Notes: a model not told the origin generated them from the sequence alone. A stretch of DNA of 33,869 nt from Sphingobacteriales bacterium (GCA_016185185.1 JACPOD010000049.1:1-33869); one strand, 5' to 3'; positions 16,450 through 25,622 are shown, counted from the first letter of the stretch. Numbers and translations are program-made.

Positions 16450-17648
16450 GTGTCCGAAGTTTTAAATTCATTCTCACTCTTCGCAATTGCAATTGTAGCA
16501 ACTCCATTGCCAATGATATTAGTGATAGCCCTTGCTTCACTCATAAATTTATCTACCCCCAATAAAAAAGCAAGTCCCTCCACCGGTATTTTATGAATAG
16601 CTGTTAAGGTGGAAGCCAGCACAATAAAACCACTGCCGGTTACACCAGCCGCCCCTTTGGAAGTAAGCATTAGGATACCAATGATGCTGATGATCTCTCC
16701 CGTAGTTAAATGCACATTATATAACTGCGCCAAAAAAATAATCGCCATCGATAAATAAATAGAAGTACCATCGAGGTTAAAAGAGTACCCAGTGGGTACA
16801 ACCAACCCCACTACTGGTTTGCTGCAACCCATCTGTTCCAGTTTCTTCATAATGGATGGCAATGCTGCTTCAGAAGAAGAAGTCCCCAGCACTATCAGCA
16901 ACTCTTCTTTTATATTGCCCAGGAATTTCCAGATACTCATTTTATAATAGCGGAGAATTAACCCCAATACACCAATAATAAAAATGAACATAGTACAATA
17001 CACCGTTACCATCAGTTTGGCAAGCGGCAGCAATGTATGTAACCCAAATTTTCCAACCGTGTAGGCCATACCTCCAAACGCACCCAGTGGCGCTAAAAAC
17101 ATAAAGTACTTTAACCCTGTAAAAACATAATGCGATACCCTTCTTAAAAAAATGATCGCTCTTGTATTGTTTCTGATGGTGCCTAAAATAATTCCGGAAA
17201 CGATTGCCACTATTAAAACCTGCAGGGTAAAATTGCTGAGAAAAAATTGATACCAGTCAATACCATGATTCGTTTTTGTGTACTTACTGGCATCCTGTAT
17301 TAGCAACCCTGTTTTATTGATCTTTCCCGGCTGAATAATATTGGCAACTACCACACCAATAATTAATGAAATGGTTGTAACCACTTCAAAATACACCAAT
17401 GCTTTTATTCCAATTTTGCCTACTTTACCCAGGCTCTCCATTCCGGCAATACCTAAAACAATGGTGAGAAAAATAATTGGCCCGATAAATAGTTTGATAA
17501 TATTTACAAACCACTTACCAATCCATTCCATTTCAACTCCTGTTGAAGGAAAAAAATGTCCCAGCAATACACCAATAATAACAGCAATCAAAACCCAGAA
17601 AGTAAGATTGGTAACTATTCTTTTAAAAATGGATTTGCTTTCAGTCAT
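16446..17648 (-). CDS. Dicarboxylate/amino acid:cation symporter (DctA-type)
   Basis: A 400-residue inner membrane secondary carrier of the DAACS family, importing C4-dicarboxylates or acidic amino acids with Na+ or H+. Eight transmembrane segments and two re-entrant loops are expected; hairpin 1 is marked by LGTSSSEAALPSIMKKL, followed by GYSFNLDGTSIYLSMA. Hairpin 2 is LTSKGAAGVTGSGFIVLAST, and the last segment has DKFMSEARAITNIIGNGVATIAIAK. These signatures look more like DctA than GltP/GltT, but the substrate cannot be fixed by eye. The 3' end overlaps the PorP/SprF gene by four bases tail to tail. It starts 40 bases after the DNA glycosylase gene on the same strand. Confidence 0.92.
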   Translation of the reverse strand: MTESKSIFKRIVTNLTFWVLIAVIIGVLLGHFFPSTGVEMEWIGKWFVNIIKLFIGPIIFLTIVLGIAGMESLGKVGKIGIKALVYFEVVTTISLIIGVVVANIIQPGKINKTGLLIQDASKYTKTNHGIDWYQFFLSNFTLQVLIVAIVSGIILGTIRNNTRAIIFLRRVSHYVFTGLKYFMFLAPLGAFGGMAYTVGKFGLHTLLPLAKLMVTVYCTMFIFIIGVLGLILRYYKMSIWKFLGNIKEELLIVLGTSSSEAALPSIMKKLEQMGCSKPVVGLVVPTGYSFNLDGTSIYLSMAIIFLAQLYNVHLTTGEIISIIGILMLTSKGAAGVTGSGFIVLASTLTAIHKIPVEGLAFLLGVDKFMSEARAITNIIGNGVATIAIAKSENEFKTSDT

Positions 17649-17688
17649 GTTATGCCCGGGCTTTTAAACAAGTTGCTGCGTTTATAAT

Positions 17689-18306
17689 TTATTTTACATT
17701 ATCCGTTTTCTTTCCGCTTACATACGGGTTGTCTTTTATAATAAACCGGTAAGGTAGTTTTGCATCTTCGCCGGCATAATCCACCCCTATGCGTGGAGTG
17801 GCTATAATAGTATTCTTTGCAATTTTAAAGCCATCATTTGCTATATATAATTCATTCCCCAATAAACTTGCACCACTGTGCTGCGTGAAAATACCTAAAG
17901 CTTTTGATACATTGCCCGGGCCCCGGGTTAAACTAAAATCTGCTTTTACTTTTCCTGTTCTGTGTAACATGATATCTACTCCTTTAACAGGTTCTACTGC
18001 CCGTATTAATATAGCATGCGGAATATCAATTTTATTAGTGACAACATTAAATAAATGATGGATACCATAACAGAGATATACATAAGCAGTACCTCCTTTT
18101 GCATACATTGTTTCGGTACGGTTTGTTCTTCTTCCGTTCCATGCATGAGATGCTTTATCAGTTATACCGGCATAGGCTTCCGTCTCAACGATTCGCCCCG
18201 ATGTAGTTTTTCCGTTCATTTTTGTAATCAATAACTTCCCCAGCAGGTCTTTGCTAATCTGCAATACATCTGCCCGCAAATAAAATTCATTGTTTAACTT
18301 CAGCAT
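17689..18306 (-). CDS. DNA-3-methyladenine glycosylase, AAG/MPG family
   Basis: A 205-residue base-excision repair enzyme removing alkylated purines and hypoxanthine. The active-site region GRIVETEAYAG holds the expected catalytic Glu43 and intercalating Tyr45, by alignment with human AAG Glu125 and Tyr127. It is followed by SHAWNGRRTNRTETMY and GTAYVYLCYGIHHLFNVVT, which form the nucleotide-binding pocket, then AILIRAVEP and LTRGPGNVSKALGI near the DNA surface. Length is normal for bacterial members. It is transcribed away from the EI24-like gene across 49 bases. The transporter 40 bases downstream may share its transcript. Confidence 0.95.
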   Translation of the reverse strand: MLKLNNEFYLRADVLQISKDLLGKLLITKMNGKTTSGRIVETEAYAGITDKASHAWNGRRTNRTETMYAKGGTAYVYLCYGIHHLFNVVTNKIDIPHAILIRAVEPVKGVDIMLHRTGKVKADFSLTRGPGNVSKALGIFTQHSGASLLGNELYIANDGFKIAKNTIIATPRIGVDYAGEDAKLPYRFIIKDNPYVSGKKTDNVK

Positions 18307-18355
18307 AGCTTCTGTAAATTCGCCTAATAAGTGCCAAACATAAAAATTTTTACGA

Positions 18356-19117
18356 TTGCTTAAGGAATTAGTTATAGCCTTCCAATCCTATTTTAAAGCC
18401 CATCGTTTCATCAGTAAACACCGGCTTTGGAAATGGATCATAATTCCGGGTATTATTTATGCCCTTCTTTTCTTTTTTGGAATGTGGTTGTTTCTCAGCT
18501 CCAGTACAGAAGCTATTGCCTATTTAAGCAGTAAGCTGGGTATTGTTCAATGGCTGAAACAATCAGATAATGCTTTTTTAAATTTCCTTTTCATTTTTGG
18601 ACGAATCATATTTCAACTGATCGTATTATTCTTTTACTTCTCCCTCTTCAAATATATATTTCTGATTGTTGGTTCACCCGTATTTGCCTACTTGAGCGAA
18701 AAAACAGAATCAATTTTGGAAGGAAAAGATTACCCCTTTAATTTTCAGCAACTGCTGAAAGATATTGTAAGAGGAATAAAACTGGCTTTAAGAAACACGT
18801 TGTGGCAAACCGTATATACGCTGGCAATCCTAATATTGTCTATGATTCCTGTTGTTGGATGGATCACTCCCGTAATTGCTTTTTTAGTAGAATGTTATTA
18901 CTATGGTTTTTCAATGCTCGATTATAGTTGCGAACGGCATAAGTTAACTCCCTCGCAAAGTATTGCTTTTATTGGCCGGCATAAAGGCCTGGCCATCGGT
19001 AATGGTATCATCTTTTTTTTAATGCACGGATTCCTTTTAGTGGGATGGGTATTAGCACCTGCGTATGCAGTAGTAGCGGCTACCATCAGTTTATACCACC
19101 AGAAAGATGACGTATAA
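18356..19117 (+). CDS. EI24/CysZ-like membrane protein
   Basis: A 253-residue inner membrane protein with hydrophobic segments at about 27-47, 78-110, 150-185 and 220-247. The N-terminal LVIAFQSYFKAHRFISKHRLWKWI and the later VECYYYGFSMLDYSCERHK resemble the EI24 domain, the family of CysZ (sulfate uptake) and related proteins; in Bacteroidota the substrate is not known. The start is TTG. An in-frame TAA lies at 18341 and there is no ATG between it and the TTG, so the rare start is forced. The methyltransferase gene begins 8 bases after its stop, so the two are co-transcribed. Confidence 0.82.
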   Translation: MLKELVIAFQSYFKAHRFISKHRLWKWIIIPGIIYALLFFFGMWLFLSSSTEAIAYLSSKLGIVQWLKQSDNAFLNFLFIFGRIIFQLIVLFFYFSLFKYIFLIVGSPVFAYLSEKTESILEGKDYPFNFQQLLKDIVRGIKLALRNTLWQTVYTLAILILSMIPVVGWITPVIAFLVECYYYGFSMLDYSCERHKLTPSQSIAFIGRHKGLAIGNGIIFFLMHGFLLVGWVLAPAYAVVAATISLYHQKDDV

Positions 19118-19125
19118 TCATTCAA

Positions 19126-19833
19126 ATGACTGAAACGAAAAGCATAGTATATCTTATCCCTTCTTTACTGGCAGAGGATGGCCTGCAAACGATTCCACCG
19201 TATGTAATTGAAGCAGTAAAAAAATGCGATGTATTTTTTGTGGAGAACGAACGTACTGCCCGCCGTTATTTAAAACTATACTGGAAGGAAATGGTGATTG
19301 ATGATTATAAATGGTATACCATACACAAAGCCGAAGGCCAGGTTATTACAGCTTTACAACAAAAAATTAAGGAAGGAAAAACGATTGGTATTATTAGTGA
19401 AGCGGGTTGCCCGGGTGTAGCTGATCCGGGTCAATTATTAATAAAGGTGGCGCAGGAAATGGGAGCTATCGTTAAACCCTTGGTGGGACCAAGTGCTATC
19501 TTACTTGCATTAATGGCAAGTGGTATGAACGGGCAGCAGTTTCAGTTTGTGGGTTATTTACCTATTGATACCATGGAAAGAATTAAAACATTAAAGAACC
19601 TGGAAAATGAATCAAGAAATAAAACCTGTACCCAGGTGTTTATTGAAACGCCCTACCGCAATAATCAGTTAATTGAAACCATTTTAAAAACATGTCAGCC
19701 GGTAACAAGATTATGTATTGCGGCCGATCTTACCGCAACTACTGAAACAATAAAAACAAAAACGATCGCTGAGTGGAAAAAAGAAAAACCGGACTTTCAT
19801 AAAAGACCGGTTATATTTTGCTTGCTTGCCTGA
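19126..19833 (+). CDS. RsmI-like SAM-dependent methyltransferase (tetrapyrrole methylase fold)
   Basis: A 235-residue enzyme of the tetrapyrrole-methylase superfamily, similar to RsmI, which 2'-O-methylates C1402 of 16S rRNA. Visible marks: IVYLIPSLLAEDG at the start, VFFVENERTARRYLK (RsmI has a similar AEDTR segment), TIGIISEAGCPGVADPGQLL (RsmI: DAGTPLISDPG), VGPSAILLALMASGMN and QVFIETPYRNN (RsmI: ESPHR). The altered motifs indicate a separate branch that Bacteroidota carry alongside RsmI, so the exact target is uncertain. It begins 8 bases after the EI24-like gene and converges with the small membrane protein gene, 3 bases apart. Confidence 0.85.
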   Translation: MTETKSIVYLIPSLLAEDGLQTIPPYVIEAVKKCDVFFVENERTARRYLKLYWKEMVIDDYKWYTIHKAEGQVITALQQKIKEGKTIGIISEAGCPGVADPGQLLIKVAQEMGAIVKPLVGPSAILLALMASGMNGQQFQFVGYLPIDTMERIKTLKNLENESRNKTCTQVFIETPYRNNQLIETILKTCQPVTRLCIAADLTATTETIKTKTIAEWKKEKPDFHKRPVIFCLLA

Positions 19834-19836
19834 AGT

Positions 19837-20196
19837 TTATTCTTTCACCCGTTCATAACCAGTGATCACATAATGACTATCGCCCCGCCATGGAAGTGAA
19901 AGACGGTATTCTTTATATTTTAGCTGCACACATTCATCCTGTAGTTTAATTAAGGAATCAGCTACTACTTCTGTTCCGATGGAGAATAAAAATTTTTCTG
20001 CATTTACGGTTTGCCGGCAACTCAGCCACATTTCACCTTCAAAGGTTTTAAAAACATTTCCTTTTCTGGAGATCTTTATCAGTGTCCCTTTTCTTTCCCC
20101 TTCACTGTAGGGATTATAATAAAACCAATAGCCAAGGAATATTCCTGTTAAAAGAAGTATCAGAATTATACTCCATAAAATTCTTTTGAAGCCCAT
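19837..20196 (-). CDS. Small single-pass membrane protein of unknown function
   Basis: A 119-residue protein with one hydrophobic segment (about 7-27) near the N-terminus and a soluble remainder of beta strands (GTLIKISRKGNVFKTFEGEM, a block I recall in small Bacteroidota proteins sometimes labelled 6-phosphogluconate dehydrogenase). It has no dehydrogenase motif and is far too short for that enzyme, so such a label would be wrong. The C-terminal part has LPWRGDSHYVITGYERVKE. It begins 19 bases after the M28 peptidase stop on the same strand and is probably in that transcript. I do not recognise its function. Confidence 0.75.
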   Translation of the reverse strand: MGFKRILWSIILILLLTGIFLGYWFYYNPYSEGERKGTLIKISRKGNVFKTFEGEMWLSCRQTVNAEKFLFSIGTEVVADSLIKLQDECVQLKYKEYRLSLPWRGDSHYVITGYERVKE

Positions 20197-20215
20197 AGCA
20201 ATATTGTTTTAATAA

Positions 20216-21580
20216 TTACAGTCCATATTTATCCCCCAGGTAAATGAGTGAAGCCATCATGGCGGCTGCTAATTTTAATTCCCGTTCGCTCACATTTTCC
20301 CATTTATCAGTTGCTGCATGGTGCACATCAAAATAACGCTGTGTGTCAGGCGCAATATTAGAAAGTACGGTGCCTAATTTTTTTAAATCGCCGATATCGG
20401 CCCCACCACCACCTTCGTGTATATCTTCAATTCCATATTGTTTTAATAAGGGCAACCATGATTTTATTTTTTCATACACGTCTTTAGGTCCGGCAATACC
20501 AAATCCTCTTGGTGTAAATCCACCTTCGTCACTTTCCATTGCAAAAATGTGTTTTTCACCTTTTGCTTTGGCTTCTTCATAATATTTATCGCCACCCTTA
20601 CCACCATTTTCTTCATTCATAAACATCACTGCCCGTATGGTTCTTTTTGGTTTTATCCCGAGTGCTTTCAATACTCTAAGCACTTCTATGCTTTGTACAC
20701 AACCGCTCCCATCATCATGTGCTCCTTCTGCCAGATCCCAGGAATCAAGATGTCCGCCCAGGGTAATGATTTCATCCGGGAACTCCGTTCCTTTTATTTC
20801 ACCAATAACATTGTATGATTTTACACTATCCAGCATCTGGCAATTGGTACGAAAGAAAACCTGTTTCATCATACGGTTTAGCAACGCTTTGCTTAAATAC
20901 TCGGCATCCAGCGTACTTACTGCGATAGCAGGTATTTTTGGAAACGAATCATTATACCCCATCACGCCTGTATGCGGATAATCATTTACATTACTCGCCA
21001 ATGAGCGGACAATGCAACCAACTGCTCCATATTTTGCTGCCTGGCTTGGACCGTTAAAGCGATACTTACCGGCTTCTCCATAAGCTCTGAAAGTATTTAT
21101 ATACGTTGGGTTCATTGGAAAATTATAGAATACAATATTTCCTTTAATTACTTTTTCACCCAAGGCATGCAGTTCATCAAAATTCTTTACTTCAATAACG
21201 TTTGCTGTAACACCCTTATCGCCACTGCCAACAGAATTACCCAATGCTGTTACATCTAATTTGTAAGTTTTACCACCAGCATATATAATTTTTGCATCTT
21301 CTTTTTTACCACGTACCCAATGAGGCACCATACATTCCTGCAACCATACTTTATCAGCTCCCAGGTCTTCCATCATCTTTTTTGTTACTTCCACAGCTTT
21401 GGCGGCCTGCGGAGAACCCGATAAACGGGGACCCACTTCTTTACACAATACACGCAGGTACTCATAAGCTTTCCCATTTATTAACACATCATCGGTAATT
21501 TTTTTGATAACAGTTGAATCATCCTGTGCATTTACAGCTGCAATTGAAAAAAAAGCAATTAGGGAGAATAAAATTTTCAT
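20216..21580 (-). CDS. Secreted M28-family metallopeptidase (with PA-type insert)
   Basis: A 454-residue exported peptidase with a signal peptide cleaved near VNA (about residue 18). It is expected to cut amino acids or dipeptides from peptide ends using two zinc ions. The catalytic residues look complete: His277 in GGHLDSWD, bridging Asp289 in GAHDDGSG, general base Glu323 and ligand Glu324 in MNEENG, Asp351 in ESDEGG and His420/His421 in FDVHHAATD. A PA-like insert (about 120-250) precedes the catalytic core, as in carboxypeptidase Q-type enzymes. No type IX C-terminal domain is present, so it is likely periplasmic. It is divergent from bshA across 181 bases in which I see no gene or clear terminator. 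Confidence 0.93.
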   Translation of the reverse strand: MKILFSLIAFFSIAAVNAQDDSTVIKKITDDVLINGKAYEYLRVLCKEVGPRLSGSPQAAKAVEVTKKMMEDLGADKVWLQECMVPHWVRGKKEDAKIIYAGGKTYKLDVTALGNSVGSGDKGVTANVIEVKNFDELHALGEKVIKGNIVFYNFPMNPTYINTFRAYGEAGKYRFNGPSQAAKYGAVGCIVRSLASNVNDYPHTGVMGYNDSFPKIPAIAVSTLDAEYLSKALLNRMMKQVFFRTNCQMLDSVKSYNVIGEIKGTEFPDEIITLGGHLDSWDLAEGAHDDGSGCVQSIEVLRVLKALGIKPKRTIRAVMFMNEENGGKGGDKYYEEAKAKGEKHIFAMESDEGGFTPRGFGIAGPKDVYEKIKSWLPLLKQYGIEDIHEGGGGADIGDLKKLGTVLSNIAPDTQRYFDVHHAATDKWENVSERELKLAAAMMASLIYLGDKYGL

Positions 21581-21761
21581 GTCAGTTTTTACTATTAAGC
21601 ATGGAAATTACGATTTTTTAATACGCAGAAAAGAGTAACCAATAAGATTGGCCAGGAGTATATAAAGTTACCGCTCAAATTATTTAACAGTTACAGACTT
21701 TGCACCTAATAACCGACTTCATAATTTCTACCTACCTTAGTTCCCTCAAAAAATCTAACGG

Positions 21762-22883
21762 ATGAATATTGGAATTGCCTGCTACCCTACTTTTGGCGGA
21801 AGTGGTGTGTTAGCAACTGAACTGGGAAAAGCTTTAGCAGAAAAAGGACATAATGTACATTTCATCACCTACCAGCAACCGGTGCGGTTAAATGAATTTC
21901 ACGCCAACATTTATTATCACGAGGTACAGGTTCCCACATACCCCTTATTTGATTATCCGCCATACGAAACAGCCCTGGCAAGCACCATGGTAGATGTGAT
22001 CATGAACAATAACCTTGATATCATACATGCTCATTATGCCATACCGCATGCGTCGGCAGCTTATATGGCAAAACAGATTGTGAAAAAGCAGGGTAGAAAT
22101 GTAACGGTCATTACCACCTTACACGGTACAGATATAACATTAGTTGGCAGGGATAAAACATATGCACCGGTGGTAACCTTTTCGATTAACGAGAGCGATG
22201 TTATTACAGCTGTTTCCGATAACCTTCGCAATGAAACCTACAAATCGTTTAAGATTGAAAAAGAAATTGAAGTGATCCACAACTTTGTGGATGTAAAACG
22301 CTTTAACAGAAAACCAATTGACGCTTTTAAAAAAGTAATTGCCCCCAATAAAGAAAGAGTAATACTCCATGCATCCAACTTTAGAAAAATTAAACGGGTG
22401 GAAGATGTTGTTAGAATATTTTATGAGATCAATAAAGAGATACCTTCTAAACTGATAATGGTAGGTGACGGGCCTGAGCGTCCAAAAGCAGAAGAATTAT
22501 GCCGTGAACTGAATTTGTGTGATGATATTCGTTTTGTGGGTAAACAGGTAGAGATGGAAGATATTCTTCCCATTGGTGATCTTTTTTTACTTACTTCCGA
22601 GTATGAAAGTTTTGGGTTAGCTGCCCTGGAAGCAATGGCGGCACAGGTACCGGTTGTTTGTACCAATGCCGGTGGGTTACCCGAAATTATGATTGAAGGC
22701 GAAAATGGTTATATGGGTAATGTGGGTGATGTGGCTGATATGAGTAAAAAAGCCATCAGCATTTTGAAAGATGATGCTGTATTAAAACAATTTAAAGAGG
22801 GTGCTAAAAAACAAGCAGACCGGTTTGATATACACAATATCGTTCCTCAATACGAAGCATTGTATTCAAAATTTACAAAATAA
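21762..22883 (+). CDS. bshA: N-acetyl-alpha-D-glucosaminyl L-malate synthase
   Basis: A 373-residue GT4-family glycosyltransferase, the first enzyme of bacillithiol synthesis, joining GlcNAc from UDP-GlcNAc to L-malate. BshA signatures include MNIGIACYPTFGGSGVLATE at the start, HVHFITYQQP-like VHFITYQQPVRL, DIIHAHYAIPHASAAYMA, TTLHGTDITLVG, ISNFRKIKR-like HASNFRKIKRVEDV and the sugar-nucleotide site SEYESFGLAALEAMAAQVP. Length is usual (about 375-380). bshB and bshC are not in the window. It converges with the EnvC-like gene with a gap of only 2 bases. Confidence 0.95.
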   Translation: MNIGIACYPTFGGSGVLATELGKALAEKGHNVHFITYQQPVRLNEFHANIYYHEVQVPTYPLFDYPPYETALASTMVDVIMNNNLDIIHAHYAIPHASAAYMAKQIVKKQGRNVTVITTLHGTDITLVGRDKTYAPVVTFSINESDVITAVSDNLRNETYKSFKIEKEIEVIHNFVDVKRFNRKPIDAFKKVIAPNKERVILHASNFRKIKRVEDVVRIFYEINKEIPSKLIMVGDGPERPKAEELCRELNLCDDIRFVGKQVEMEDILPIGDLFLLTSEYESFGLAALEAMAAQVPVVCTNAGGLPEIMIEGENGYMGNVGDVADMSKKAISILKDDAVLKQFKEGAKKQADRFDIHNIVPQYEALYSKFTK

Positions 22884-22885
22884 AA

Positions 22886-24223
22886 TTACCTGCGGCGCAG
22901 CCAGGATTCCGGATTGAGGTAGGATACTTCTTTCATGATCATAAACTCTAACTGGCCTCTCCCATCTTCTGTATCACTACTTCCGGCTCTGCCAATAACC
23001 TGGCCGGCTTTAACCATGGTATTTTTTGCCACAGTAACAGAACCAAGGTTACCATAAGTAGTATAGTAGTTTCCATGACGTACGATAACACCGTAATTTC
23101 CTTCTACATTAAACACAGAGGATACTTCACCATCAAATATTGCTTTTACAGAAGCACCGGGATTTGTGGATACCGTTATACCAGATGAATTCCAGTGAAT
23201 ATTAGTGCCATCCAGTACATTGTCACCAAAATGAGCAGTTAAGTATCCTGCATCAACAGGCCACGGCAAACGACTTTGGTTTTTATTAAAATCTGTAGCT
23301 AAAGCAAAATCGGCCTCGCTTAAATTAAAATCAACAGCTTGCTTTGTTGAAACAGGTTTATCAACTTTTGCAGTTGCGTTGTTATTAGATTCTTTTTTAG
23401 GAATAATTGCAGTAATGGCATTTGTTTTTTCCTTAGCTTTTGCTTCATCTGCCAATCGTTTTCTTTCTGCAGCAGCTCTTTCCTGTGCTTCTTTAATTTC
23501 CCGTCTTACAATAGCATCAATTTGCTTTTTATAATTGGCCAGCTGTTTCTTTTTATTCGCCACCACATTTCCCAGCTCTTTCTCCTGCGATTTGAACTTA
23601 GCAACGATCTGGTCTTTTTCCTGTTTTTCCTGTGCTAATTTTTCTGCTTCTTTACTTTGCTCCTGCAGTGTTTCCCCTTTCTTTTGTTTATTATTCTTGA
23701 GTAACCCCAATTTTTCGTTGATCTGCTGCTGGGTCTTTTTAATTGTTTCTGCCTGTTGTGCCCGGTAACTGCGGTACGTTCTTAAATAAGCAATGCGCCG
23801 GATAGCATCATTAAAGTTAGCAGCTGAAAATATAAAATTTAAAAAATCAAAACTGCTCCTGCTTTTATAAGCATACACTATACTTTTTGCGTACTCTTGT
23901 TTTAATGTATCTAAATCATTTTTTAAACGATATACTTCCCGGTTGTTTTTATAGATGTCGTTATCAATGGCATCTATCTGGTCGTTGATAGTGTTAATTA
24001 CAGATTGTCTTAACGCCAGTTTCTTTTTGGTCAAAATCAACTCAGCCATACTTTGCTTTTTACCCTTTTGTACTTCTTTCAGGTTGGCATTAATTTCATC
24101 GATCTCTCTTAACGTTTCCTGCCGTTTACGTTCCAGTTCCTGCTTATCCTGTGTTTTAGGCTGAGCCAGTACCGGGCCAGATATAAATGCGGAGATAAAG
24201 AAAAGAATGACTAAACGGTTCAT
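22886..24223 (-). CDS. EnvC-like murein hydrolase activator (degenerate LytM/M23 domain)
   Basis: A 445-residue periplasmic protein: signal peptide (cleavage near residue 20), a long charged coiled coil (about 25-260) with a helical break around FLNFIFSAANFNDAIRRIAY, a linker, then a LytM/M23-fold domain (about 318-445). By alignment to LytM, three of the residues that bind zinc are replaced: His to Ser346 and Asp to Thr350 in the HxGID region (NSSGITV), and the last His to Glu426 in the HxH region (QLEFMI, with Gln424). His383 in VRHGNYYTTY remains. It should therefore not cut peptidoglycan; EnvC-type proteins activate amidases during cell separation. It follows the DUF4292 gene on the same strand after a 70-base gap. 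Confidence 0.88.
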   Translation of the reverse strand: MNRLVILFFISAFISGPVLAQPKTQDKQELERKRQETLREIDEINANLKEVQKGKKQSMAELILTKKKLALRQSVINTINDQIDAIDNDIYKNNREVYRLKNDLDTLKQEYAKSIVYAYKSRSSFDFLNFIFSAANFNDAIRRIAYLRTYRSYRAQQAETIKKTQQQINEKLGLLKNNKQKKGETLQEQSKEAEKLAQEKQEKDQIVAKFKSQEKELGNVVANKKKQLANYKKQIDAIVRREIKEAQERAAAERKRLADEAKAKEKTNAITAIIPKKESNNNATAKVDKPVSTKQAVDFNLSEADFALATDFNKNQSRLPWPVDAGYLTAHFGDNVLDGTNIHWNSSGITVSTNPGASVKAIFDGEVSSVFNVEGNYGVIVRHGNYYTTYGNLGSVTVAKNTMVKAGQVIGRAGSSDTEDGRGQLEFMIMKEVSYLNPESWLRRR

Positions 24224-24293
24224 GAGTTATAATTTGATTTTATCTGCGTTATTCAATTGGTTAACGGTATCGCTTTTAAAAAATTATATGATT

Positions 24294-25112
24294 TTATTTT
24301 CTTGTGAATTTTTTAGGTACATTAAACGGATAAGTCTGTTCCAACGGGTTTATTTCAAACTGTTTGAATTTTAATTGTATCTCCAGTTTAGACTTTTCTG
24401 ATATGACTATATTGCGGTAGTTCGAAAAATTAACGCCATTTTTCATTTCATATTCCTCATAGGTAAGATCACAGGTGCGGTTGCGGGTTGGGTCCGAGTC
24501 ATCGAGCTTGCTGTGTGTAATGATATCATCTGAAGAAAGCGTTAGAAGATGCTTAAATATGTTTGTAATGCTAAGCAGTGATACTGTGTTATCAATCTTG
24601 CGGTAAGCCGATATACTATCAGCATTAAAAAATACCGGGTTACCAATGATGAGATCCTGTAATGTATTAAAATCAAAAGGGATACTGCTGATTTCCTGTA
24701 AATAAGAAAGCGGGCGAATGGTATAGGTATTAGATAATTTGTCCAGAATATGTACACTGTCTTTTGTTATCATAACCCTGAAACCTTCAATGCCAAATGC
24801 TGCGGTTAATGAAAGCCAGATCACTTCATCTTTTTTCATGCGGATATTGGCCGTAAAGTCTGGTTGCCTCCCTTTATTGTTTTCGTAATCCACTTTTACT
24901 TTGGCCGAAAAGGTTTTAAAGTTGATATGATAAGAGTTCATTTTATCAATTGCCGATTTAACCAGCGCAACTGTATCTATTTTGGGTTCATTAATAATAA
25001 CAACCGTTGCGGAATCTTTTGGAGCAATTGCCTTTTGAATTTTTTTCTGGCTCCGGCAACTTGCCAGTAAAGCTACTAGTGCAATAAAATATAGTATCCT
25101 GTTTTGTTTCAT
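24294..25112 (-). CDS. DUF4292 lipoprotein
   Basis: A 272-residue predicted lipoprotein with lipobox LLASC (Cys19). The body has INFKTFSAKVKVDYENNKGR, IRMKKDEVIWLSLTAAFGIEGFRVMITKDSVHILDKL and FNTLQDLIIGNPVFFN, which are hallmarks of DUF4292. The fold is thought to be LolA/LolB-like, with a curved beta sheet for carrying or accepting lipid or lipoprotein, but the role in Bacteroidota is not established. It begins 5 bases after dut and precedes the EnvC-like gene; these families are often neighbours in Bacteroidota, usually with a TPR protein that is absent here. Confidence 0.85.
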   Translation of the reverse strand: MKQNRILYFIALVALLASCRSQKKIQKAIAPKDSATVVIINEPKIDTVALVKSAIDKMNSYHINFKTFSAKVKVDYENNKGRQPDFTANIRMKKDEVIWLSLTAAFGIEGFRVMITKDSVHILDKLSNTYTIRPLSYLQEISSIPFDFNTLQDLIIGNPVFFNADSISAYRKIDNTVSLLSITNIFKHLLTLSSDDIITHSKLDDSDPTRNRTCDLTYEEYEMKNGVNFSNYRNIVISEKSKLEIQLKFKQFEINPLEQTYPFNVPKKFTRK

Positions 25113-25117
25113 TTCTA

Positions 25118-25561
25118 TTATTGTTTACCGGTATGCCCAAAGCCGCCGGTATTTCTTTCTGTTATATTAATTATGGTTGCTTCTTCCCAAAATGCTTTTT
25201 CTACTTTTTGTATTACCATTTGTGCAATACGATCGGAAGGATGAATAACCTGTACTTCATTGGATAAATTTATCAGTATCACTTTTATTTCACCACGGTA
25301 ATCTGCATCAACTGTGCCCGGAGAATTTAAACAGGTAATGCCCTGCTTTAATGCCAGACCACTACGGGGCCTTATCTGCGCTTCGTATCCTTCGGGCAAT
25401 TCAATAAAAATACCTGTCGGAATAAAAACTCTCTCTAATGGTTTTATTTCAACAGGTGATTCTATAAAAGCCCTCAGGTCCATTCCAGATGAACCGGCAG
25501 TTGCATAAGCCGGTAATGAGTTATTGGACTGGTTAATTATTTTGATATTGATTTCGGCCAT
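25118..25561 (-). CDS. dut: dUTP diphosphatase (trimeric dUTPase)
   Basis: A 147-residue enzyme hydrolysing dUTP to dUMP and pyrophosphate, preventing uracil entering DNA and feeding dTMP synthesis. The five dUTPase motifs are visible: [10 protein letters not shown] (1), RPRSGLALK (2), [20 protein letters not shown] (3), DRIAQMVIQ (4) and [10 protein letters not shown] (5). The frequent RGxGGFGSTG form of motif 5 is slightly altered to [10 protein letters not shown]. Active trimers form in the cytosol. It lies 61 bases after ispF and 5 bases before the DUF4292 gene on the same strand. Confidence 0.96.
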   Translation of the reverse strand: MAEINIKIINQSNNSLPAYATAGSSGMDLRAFIESPVEIKPLERVFIPTGIFIELPEGYEAQIRPRSGLALKQGITCLNSPGTVDADYRGEIKVILINLSNEVQVIHPSDRIAQMVIQKVEKAFWEEATIINITERNTGGFGHTGKQ

Positions 25562-25622
25562 CGGACAAAAATAAGTACAGTTTTATTATTATGACGTGAC
25601 AGTAAATTAAAAGGCTACAGGG

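Noticed and set aside
16450..16520. A frameshift hiding the missing C-terminus of the PorP/SprF protein
   Set aside because: The bases after the stop code for the C-terminus of the converging transporter, and no frame gives a PorP-like strand.
19837..20196. 6-phosphogluconate dehydrogenase
   Set aside because: The 119-residue protein has one membrane segment and no NADP-binding or catalytic motif of that enzyme.
21581..21761. A small RNA or riboswitch in the 181-base gap between the M28 peptidase and bshA
   Set aside because: Only a 5-bp hairpin (ccaat/attgg) is visible, with no known riboswitch core or terminator.
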